A DNA stretch of 8,908 bases from Campylobacteraceae bacterium (GTDB taxonomy: Bacteria; Campylobacterota; Campylobacteria; Campylobacterales; UBA6016). A program made the position numbers and the translations under genes. The stretch's first letter is position 1. Every line of letters starts with the position of its first letter. Where the stretch lies: contig JAEMQC010000142.1 of the NCBI GenBank assembly GCA_022758985.1, positions 1-8,908 on the forward strand. Reading direction: 5' to 3'. This document shows positions 1 through 4,800 of the stretch, one piece after another. The notes beneath the pieces were generated by a model. That model saw only the letters and a program-made list of their open reading frames with translations, was not told the DNA's origin and did not search any database.

Positions 1-99
1 AAGCTAGACGATTTTAACACTAAAAGCTACGTATCCAGTGGCGGTTTATCTATGATGATCTCAGATATGGCTGCAGGGATGCACTCTTTGATGCTATAA
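1..99 (+). CDS. 3' tail of an upstream reading frame (partial, product unknown)
   Basis: The first reading frame is open from the window edge for 32 codons and ends at TAA 97-99. The peptide contains the stretch SYVSSGGLSMMISDMAAGM, which looks like ordinary coding sequence rather than random translation. The other two forward frames have early stops here, at 15-17 and 21-23 in one frame and 5-7 and 53-55 in the other, so this frame is the likely coding one before about position 85. The next frame takes over with no usable ribosome binding site between them. The simplest reading is that 1-99 and 105-842 are parts of one large FecR/TbpB-like surface protein split by a 1-nt frameshift. The alternative is that this is the natural end of a separate upstream protein. 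No function can be given from 32 residues. Confidence 0.45.
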   Translation, partial: KLDDFNTKSYVSSGGLSMMISDMAAGMHSLML

Positions 100-104
100 C
101 TGGT

Positions 105-842
105 GTGACAAAAATTGGGATGAGCCCACTAACTACCGTTTTAACCAACCCAACAATCTCGACAGCCTCGTATCTTGGCGAAGATTTGCAGGCGGCAATA
201 GTGGAGTCAAAAACAATAAACGGCAAGGTCTATGATATGGCGATAGCGACCTTGCCGGATAAAGTAGTAAACTCTAACGGAGCCACGCTTTACAGCTATC
301 AAGACGACTACTCCTCTTGGGGATATTGGATTGCTAGAGAGACCGATGCAAGCTCTGGATGTCCAGGGGGTGGCACAAGCTGCAGAGCTATTGCTCAAGG
401 ATATTGGGTGGCTGGATATGAGACAGCTGCTACTACTATAGCAAACATACCTGCAAATACGGAGTATTCGTATGCTGGAAATGTGTTGGGCAATTTGGTT
501 ACATCATCTGGAATCGTAGCCCCAATTAAAATGGATTCAGATAATACCTTTAATCTAACTGTTAAATTTGGCGCTACAAATCCAGTCCAGATTACTCGAA
601 TGAAGTTTAATACAATAGGGGCAGGGGGTTTTGATAGTGACGCTCTAACTACCAGCACAACCAGTCAAATAGCTGGCAATAGTTTTGGCGGCAGTGTTAA
701 CGGTGGGAGTGTAACGGCGTTGCAATTTCAGGGCAAGTTCTATGGACCAAATGCCGAAAGTGTTGGAGGTGCATGGGCTGGGCAGTTTAGTAATGGCGCT
801 ACCACCTTACAAGGAAACGGCGTCTTTAAGGCTAGAAGGTAA
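105..842 (+). CDS. TbpB-like / FecR-associated beta-barrel domain, C-terminal part of a surface protein
   Basis: The 245 predicted residues look like the C-terminal barrel of a large exported protein, not a complete protein. They are rich in Gly, Ser, Thr, Asn and aromatics, with no signal peptide or membrane helix. A Trp/Tyr-rich motif DDYSSWGYW lies at 67-75, GYWVAG at 99-104, and a strand-like YSYAGNVLGN at 121-130. The C-terminus carries FYGPNAESVGG (212-222), close to what I know of the transferrin-binding-protein-like barrel (TbpB_B_D): a strand, FYGPxAxEVGG, then a final strand ending in basic residues. C86 and C93 could form a small disulfide loop. The GTG at 105 and the ATG at 120 both lack a Shine-Dalgarno, so the true N-terminus probably lies upstream in the other frame. 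Such barrels often belong to FecR-domain proteins encoded beside CHASE2 cyclases, as here; no FecR domain is in the window. The family call is by motif only; the ligand is unknown. Confidence 0.6.
   Translation: MTKIGMSPLTTVLTNPTISTASYLGEDLQAAIVESKTINGKVYDMAIATLPDKVVNSNGATLYSYQDDYSSWGYWIARETDASSGCPGGGTSCRAIAQGYWVAGYETAATTIANIPANTEYSYAGNVLGNLVTSSGIVAPIKMDSDNTFNLTVKFGATNPVQITRMKFNTIGAGGFDSDALTTSTTSQIAGNSFGGSVNGGSVTALQFQGKFYGPNAESVGGAWAGQFSNGATTLQGNGVFKARR
834..839 (+). promoter_or_regulatory. Shine-Dalgarno for the cyclase GTG start
   Basis: AGAAGG lies inside the last codons of the barrel gene, 6 nt before the GTG at 846. It supports that GTG as the start and suggests that translation of the cyclase is coupled to the upstream gene, whose stop is at 840-842. 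Confidence 0.6.
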
Positions 843-845
843 AAA

Positions 846-2990
846 GTGCTAAAAAAGCTAAAAAACTACGGACTGGTCGGATTTTTTATATTTCTGATCA
901 GTTCTGCAGGATATTTTTATCTGCCAAAAAGCGTACAGGTTTTTGATGACAAGCTAAGAGATCTTATGTTTGTCTTTAGAGGTCCAACTCCGGCCTCAAA
1001 AGATGTTGTGATTGTGGATATAGATGAAAAAAGTCTAAAAGAGCTTGGGCAGTGGCCGTGGAGCCGCAATAAGTTTGCCAAAGTCCTAGACAATCTAGCG
1101 ACCAATGGGGCAGGGGTTATAGGCCTGGATATTGTTTTTGCGGAGCCGGACAACTCATCTCCGGCAAAGGTGCTAAAGGAGATAGGGTATGACGCCTCAA
1201 ACGCTCCAGATTATGACAAGGTTGCGGCAAATGCCGTTGCCAATTCTCCAACGATACTCGGGTATATATTCGCCCTTGAAAATGACGGTATAAAGCCTAC
1301 CGGAGCCCCGAATGTAGCTGCAATAGTCGCTGAGAAAAACAAACCGGAAGTTGAGTTTTTGGCTAGTGCGCACAGGGCGGTTATGAATACCAAGATAATA
1401 CAAGAAGCCGGATATTCAAGCGGGTTTTTTAATACCATACCTGATTCTGACGGCATAGTCCGTTCAATTCCTATGGTTTTAAAGTATGAAAACAGACCTT
1501 TTCCGTCTCTGTCGCTTGAGATGATAAGGGCAGCCGGCGGATACAAAAAAATAGACGTTTACTATGATGAAAACGGCGTTCAGGGCGTCGTTATGGGTGA
1601 AATGCAAATACCTACGGATAGATTTGGTAGATTACTTATCAATTACCGTGGTCCAGCAAAAACATTCAAGTACATATCGGCGTATGACGTATATGCTGGT
1701 AAGGTTGACAAAAAAGATATAGAGGGGAAATTTATATTAATCGGTACTTCGGCCGCAGGACTTCTCGATCTTAGGGCTACCCCTTTTGATTCTGTATATC
1801 CAGGGGTTGAGGCGCACGCCAATGCAATAGACAATATCATAAAAGGCGATTTTTTATATAGACCGTCTTGGGCTGAAGGGGCAAATTTGGCTCTTATACT
1901 GGCCGGAGTCGCTATTACCGTTACTTTGACCGCTTATGCCAGTGCGGCATTAGGTAGTGCATTGTTTGTAGCGATTTTATTTTCGTTTGTCGGATTTGAA
2001 TATTATATGCTATTCCACGAGGGCATAGTTTTAAATATTTTATTTCCTTTTGCGGCAATGCTTCTCTCTTTTATGTCCCTGTCTTTAATGAACTACTTTT
2101 TAGAGAGTCGCCAAAAAGAGTTTATCAAGGCAAAATTTGCCAAAAAAGTCTCTCCCGCCGTCGTGGAGGATCTATTAAAACACTCCGATATGAATAGCTT
2201 TGAGATTAAAGAGAAATTTGTAACTATATTTTTTAGCGACATCCGTGGATTTACGACTTTGTCCGAGGCTATGGGAAGCCCGAAGGCGCTTATCGGCTTA
2301 CTAAATGAATATATGACCCCTATGGTTGACATTATCGTTGAAAGCAAGGGGACTGTCGATAAGTTTATAGGCGACGCCATTATGGCTTACTGGAATGCGC
2401 CAAACGAGGTGCCAAACCACGAAGATGCGGCCGTAACCGCCGCCGTTAAGCAGATAAAATCTCTTAGAGAGCTGAATGAAAAACTAAAAGCGGCTGGCAA
2501 GCCTACCATTGACATAGGCATAGGCATCAACACCGGTGACGTTACGGTTGGAGAGATGGGTTCGTATGGACGTGCCGACTATACCATCATCGGTGACCCC
2601 GTAAATCTAGCCTCTAGGCTCGAAGGTCTTTGCAAGCCTTATCATGCGCATATCGTAATTAGTGAATTTACGAAGGCTGGGTTAAAAAATGACTACACCA
2701 TTAGAGAGCTGGACCTTGTAAGGGTAAAAGGTAAAAACGAGCCGGTATCTATCTATGAGGTGTTGGACGATAAGGCGCCTAGCGAAGAATTTAAGATAGA
2801 AAATACGAGATATCAAGAGGCTTTGTCTGCATACAGGGCTTCTTTGTTTACCGAGGCTTTGTCTATATTTAAAGAGCTTTATAACAAGAGGGGCGTCTAT
2901 CTGTATAACGTTTATATAGAGAGATGTGAGCACTATATAGAAAATCCGCCTGTCGATTTCGATGGGGTGTTTACCTTTACAACCAAATAA
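846..2990 (+). CDS. CHASE2-domain membrane class III adenylate cyclase
   Basis: This 714-residue protein probably makes cAMP from ATP in the cytoplasm in response to a signal sensed outside the inner membrane. In order it has an N-terminal membrane anchor (about 9-26), a periplasmic CHASE2 sensor (about 29-336), three membrane segments (about 347-418), a short helical linker (421-446) with the KFAKKVSPAVVEDLL signature, and a cyclase domain (about 455-640). The two metal-binding Asp are D465 in FFSDIRGFT and D510 in KFIGDAIMAYW. The purine-selecting pair is K506 and T580, and the transition-state pair is N587 and R591 in the IIGDPVNLASRLE block. Lys plus Thr is the class IIIb adenylate-type arrangement, so guanylate cyclase is unlikely. 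The C-terminal tail (about 650-714) has the helical repeat-like ending with ENPPVDFDGV common in this family. The GTG start follows a good Shine-Dalgarno 3 nt after the barrel gene's stop. The sensed ligand is not readable; partnership with the upstream surface protein is inference. Confidence 0.9.
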   Translation: MLKKLKNYGLVGFFIFLISSAGYFYLPKSVQVFDDKLRDLMFVFRGPTPASKDVVIVDIDEKSLKELGQWPWSRNKFAKVLDNLATNGAGVIGLDIVFAEPDNSSPAKVLKEIGYDASNAPDYDKVAANAVANSPTILGYIFALENDGIKPTGAPNVAAIVAEKNKPEVEFLASAHRAVMNTKIIQEAGYSSGFFNTIPDSDGIVRSIPMVLKYENRPFPSLSLEMIRAAGGYKKIDVYYDENGVQGVVMGEMQIPTDRFGRLLINYRGPAKTFKYISAYDVYAGKVDKKDIEGKFILIGTSAAGLLDLRATPFDSVYPGVEAHANAIDNIIKGDFLYRPSWAEGANLALILAGVAITVTLTAYASAALGSALFVAILFSFVGFEYYMLFHEGIVLNILFPFAAMLLSFMSLSLMNYFLESRQKEFIKAKFAKKVSPAVVEDLLKHSDMNSFEIKEKFVTIFFSDIRGFTTLSEAMGSPKALIGLLNEYMTPMVDIIVESKGTVDKFIGDAIMAYWNAPNEVPNHEDAAVTAAVKQIKSLRELNEKLKAAGKPTIDIGIGINTGDVTVGEMGSYGRADYTIIGDPVNLASRLEGLCKPYHAHIVISEFTKAGLKNDYTIRELDLVRVKGKNEPVSIYEVLDDKAPSEEFKIENTRYQEALSAYRASLFTEALSIFKELYNKRGVYLYNVYIERCEHYIENPPVDFDGVFTFTTK

Positions 2991-3002
2991 AAGTGAGCAA
3001 AG

Positions 3003-3776
3003 ATGGAGTACATTGAGGTACTGGGTGCATACGGCGGCAAAGGGTGCGGCAAAAATACGACATGCTTTCGCATAGCCCAAAATATAGTAATAGATGCGGG
3101 AAATATCATTGCCCCCCTAAAAGAAAACGCCGCAGCTATAGAGCACATTTTTTTGACCCACTGCCATCTCGACCATGTGATAGATATAGCTTTTTTGATA
3201 GACGCTTTTTATGCCATAAAGACAAAGCCCCTTAATATTTACGGACTAAAAGACACTATCGCAAGTCTCAAAGAGCATATCCTAAACTGGAAAATATGGC
3301 CGGATTTTTCAGAGCTTGATTTGCTCGATAAGAGTGATAAATCGATAATGTTTTATGAGATAAATTATGCAGATAAGTTTGATATTGGCGGTATTCAGAT
3401 TGAGCCGTTCGCAACATGCCATACGGTAGCAAGTTGTGGATATAAAATAACAAAAAATGCCCAGGCAACCATGATAACTTCTGATACAGGCGTTTGCGAA
3501 TCTCTTTTGGAAGAAATAAAAAATACGAAAAACCTAAAAAACTTGGTCATAGAGTGTTCGTTCCCGTCAAAGTTTAAAAAGCTAGCCCTGGATAGCATGC
3601 ACCTAACCCCCGCATTATTGGAAGAGGAGCTTGGAAAGCTTGACAAAATAGATTTCAATATATTTATCAATCATCTTAAGCCTTTTTACGAATCCGAGAT
3701 AATTAGCGAGATTAAGGGAATAGATATTTTACACAATGCTGTTGTCTTGGAAGATGGAAGCAAAATAGAATATTAG
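3003..3776 (+). CDS. Class II 3',5'-cyclic-nucleotide phosphodiesterase (metallo-beta-lactamase fold)
   Basis: The 257-residue protein probably hydrolyses cAMP (possibly cGMP) to the 5'-nucleotide using two metal ions. It opens with LGAYGGKGCGKNTTCF and VIDAGN, the usual start of the fold. The metal site HCHLDH is at 53-58, with further ligands H140, D161 (in TSDTG) and H224. Features that separate class II phosphodiesterases from other members of the fold are the ECSFPSKF...LA..SMHLTP block (184-202, with H200) followed by INHLKP (222-227). The Gly I expect three residues after HxHLDH is Asp61 here. There is no signal peptide, so it should be cytoplasmic, with its substrate pool. It starts 12 nt after the cyclase with a weak purine-rich site (GTGAG), so it is very likely cotranscribed. 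A sink next to a source suggests tight limitation of the signal. A generic MBL hydrolase is the fallback if the family match fails. Confidence 0.8.
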   Translation: MEYIEVLGAYGGKGCGKNTTCFRIAQNIVIDAGNIIAPLKENAAAIEHIFLTHCHLDHVIDIAFLIDAFYAIKTKPLNIYGLKDTIASLKEHILNWKIWPDFSELDLLDKSDKSIMFYEINYADKFDIGGIQIEPFATCHTVASCGYKITKNAQATMITSDTGVCESLLEEIKNTKNLKNLVIECSFPSKFKKLALDSMHLTPALLEEELGKLDKIDFNIFINHLKPFYESEIISEIKGIDILHNAVVLEDGSKIEY

Positions 3777-3805
3777 CCTTTGAGGCAAAATCACAAAATA
3801 AGCCC

Positions 3806-3819
3806 TTTTTTTGTATGAT
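3806..3819 (+). promoter_or_regulatory. Probable sigma70 promoter for the pyrH operon
   Basis: A run of seven T (3806-3812) is followed directly by G and TATGAT (3814-3819). Campylobacter sigma70 promoters typically have T-rich upstream sequence and a TATAAT-like -10 rather than a clear -35, and this matches. Transcription would start near 3826, giving a leader of about 20 nt that contains the pyrH ribosome binding site. This is the only gap over 12 nt between genes, which fits an operon boundary. Confidence 0.55.
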
Positions 3820-3833
3820 TTCAGTAAAAATTT

Positions 3834-3839
3834 AGGAGA
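3834..3839 (+). promoter_or_regulatory. Shine-Dalgarno deciding the pyrH GTG start
   Basis: AGGAGA sits 5 nt before the GTG at 3845 and is the best ribosome binding site in the window. It fixes the GTG as the pyrH start although no ATG lies nearby in that frame. Confidence 0.75.
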
Positions 3840-3844
3840 TTTGG

Positions 3845-4585
3845 GTGCAAGACTCCACAATTGAGGGCAAGAGCAGAAAGAGAGTTTTGGTGAAATTTTC
3901 CGGCGAAGCTTTGGCTAGCCAAAGCGGCTATGGAATCGATACCGATGTATTAAAATACGTAGCAAACGAGATAAAAAAGCTCGTTGAGAGCGACATAGAA
4001 GTAGGTATCGTAGTAGGCGGCGGCAACATCGTAAGAGGCGTAACTGCAAGTAAGGACGGCCTAATCAAGAGAAATGCAGCCGACCATATGGGTATGCTAG
4101 CGACTGTTATAAACGGTATAGCGATACAAGGTGCGCTAGAGAGTCTTGGTGTGAGGGTTAGGCTTCAAAGCGCCATCAAGATGGAGCAAATTTGCGAACC
4201 CTTCATTGTACGCCGCGCCGTCAGACATCTTGAAAAAGGCAGAGTAGTAATATTCTCGGCGGGTACCGGAAATCCTTTCTTTACGACGGATACAGCGGCT
4301 ACGCTAAGAGCCGTTGAGATAGGCGCCGATATGATAATTAAGGCTACGAAAGTGGACGGTGTATACGATAAGGATCCGAACAAATTTACGGACGCCAAAA
4401 AGCTGTACGAGCTCAGCTACGAAGAGGCGCTGCAAGATAATATAAAAGTTATGGACGATACCTCTATCGCTTTGGCGAAAGACAACAATTTGCCGATAGT
4501 AGTATGCGATATGTTTTGCGAGGGTGTTCTGCAAAGAATAATAAACGGTAGCATGAAAGAGTGCTCAGTAGTAAAAAGGATATGA
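3845..4585 (+). CDS. pyrH: Uridylate (UMP) kinase
   Basis: PyrH phosphorylates UMP to UDP with ATP, the step between de novo UMP synthesis and the UTP/CTP pools; the bacterial enzyme is a hexamer of the amino-acid-kinase fold. At 246 residues it has the family's usual length plus a short hydrophilic N-terminal extension (1-11). Visible motifs are KFSGEAL (17-23), VVGGGNIVRG (56-65), NAADHMGMLATVINGIAIQ (77-95), the phosphate-binding GTGNPFFTTDTAA (140-152), KVDGVYDKDP (169-178) and VMDDTSIALAKDN (202-214). The first motif has Phe where Leu is more common; the change is conservative. It is the first gene of the operon, behind its own probable promoter, and its stop lies 1 nt before rpoZ. In other bacteria the enzyme is inhibited by UTP and activated by GTP; nothing in the sequence tests that here. 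Confidence 0.96.
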   Translation: MQDSTIEGKSRKRVLVKFSGEALASQSGYGIDTDVLKYVANEIKKLVESDIEVGIVVGGGNIVRGVTASKDGLIKRNAADHMGMLATVINGIAIQGALESLGVRVRLQSAIKMEQICEPFIVRRAVRHLEKGRVVIFSAGTGNPFFTTDTAATLRAVEIGADMIIKATKVDGVYDKDPNKFTDAKKLYELSYEEALQDNIKVMDDTSIALAKDNNLPIVVCDMFCEGVLQRIINGSMKECSVVKRI

Positions 4586-4586
4586 T

Positions 4587-4790
4587 ATGAGAATGGAAGA
4601 GATAAACGCAAAAGCTTTGGAATATGCCGGCGGTGATAGGTATCTACTTAGCGTTGCCGTAAATAAAAGAGTGGACGAGCTATTTAAGGGCGCAAAACCT
4701 TTGCTTGACCTTGATATTAAAAAAATAAAACCGGTTGATATAGCGCTTATGGAAATAAGCGAAGGCCTAATAAAAATCAAAAAAGCTTAA
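4587..4790 (+). CDS. rpoZ: RNA polymerase omega subunit
   Basis: Omega is the small subunit that wraps the beta' C-terminus and helps RNA polymerase assemble. The 67-residue sequence has the family core: DRYLLSVAVNKRV at 17-29, GAKPL at 35-39, and IALMEISEGLI at 52-62. Its length is typical of epsilonproteobacteria and shorter than the 91 residues in E. coli. The ATG at 4587 is chosen because AAAAAGGA (4573-4580) lies 6 nt upstream; a second ATG at 4593 would be too far from it. The N-terminus MRMEEI lacks the MAR motif that forms part of a ppGpp binding site in E. coli polymerase. The gene sits 1 nt after pyrH and 10 nt before spoT. Adjacency of rpoZ and spoT is also seen in enterobacteria. 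Confidence 0.9.
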   Translation: MRMEEINAKALEYAGGDRYLLSVAVNKRVDELFKGAKPLLDLDIKKIKPVDIALMEISEGLIKIKKA

Positions 4791-4799
4791 AAGCTTTTT
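4780..4799 (+). repeat. Perfect 9-bp inverted repeat between rpoZ and spoT
   Basis: AAAAAGCTT (4780-4788) and AAGCTTTTT (4791-4799) are exact reverse complements separated by AA. The repeat covers the rpoZ stop codon (4788-4790) and ends one base before the TTG start of spoT. In RNA it could form an 8-bp stem with a 4-nt loop, ending in five U. The stem has only two G-C pairs, so it is a weak terminator at best. It occupies exactly the place where a Shine-Dalgarno for spoT would be expected. A role in attenuation or start-site control is possible but not shown. Confidence 0.5.
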
Positions 4800-4800
4800 C

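Noticed and set aside
79..99. Programmed -1 ribosomal frameshift joining the first frame to the barrel frame
   Set aside because: No X-XXY-YYZ slippery heptamer is in register before the TAA at 97-99, and no clear downstream hairpin was seen. A simple 1-nt change explains it better.
846..2990. Guanylate cyclase activity for the class III cyclase
   Set aside because: The purine-selecting residues are Lys506 and Thr580, the adenylate pattern, not the Glu/Cys-type pair of guanylate cyclases.
2682..3080. Minus-strand open frame spanning the cyclase/phosphodiesterase junction
   Set aside because: It overlaps two well-supported + strand genes and shows no family features; a shadow frame.
3003..3776. 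Reading the MBL-fold protein as a beta-lactamase, glyoxalase II or RNase Z
   Set aside because: There is no signal peptide for a beta-lactamase. The SMHLTP and INHLKP blocks plus the adjacent cyclase point to class II phosphodiesterase instead.
3776..3812. Possible intrinsic terminator after the phosphodiesterase gene: GCCT-TTG-AGGC hairpin (3776-3786) with a T run at 3806-3812
   Set aside because: The stem is only 4 bp with a 3-nt loop, and the T run is about 19 nt away, so it is not a normal terminator. The T run fits the promoter better.
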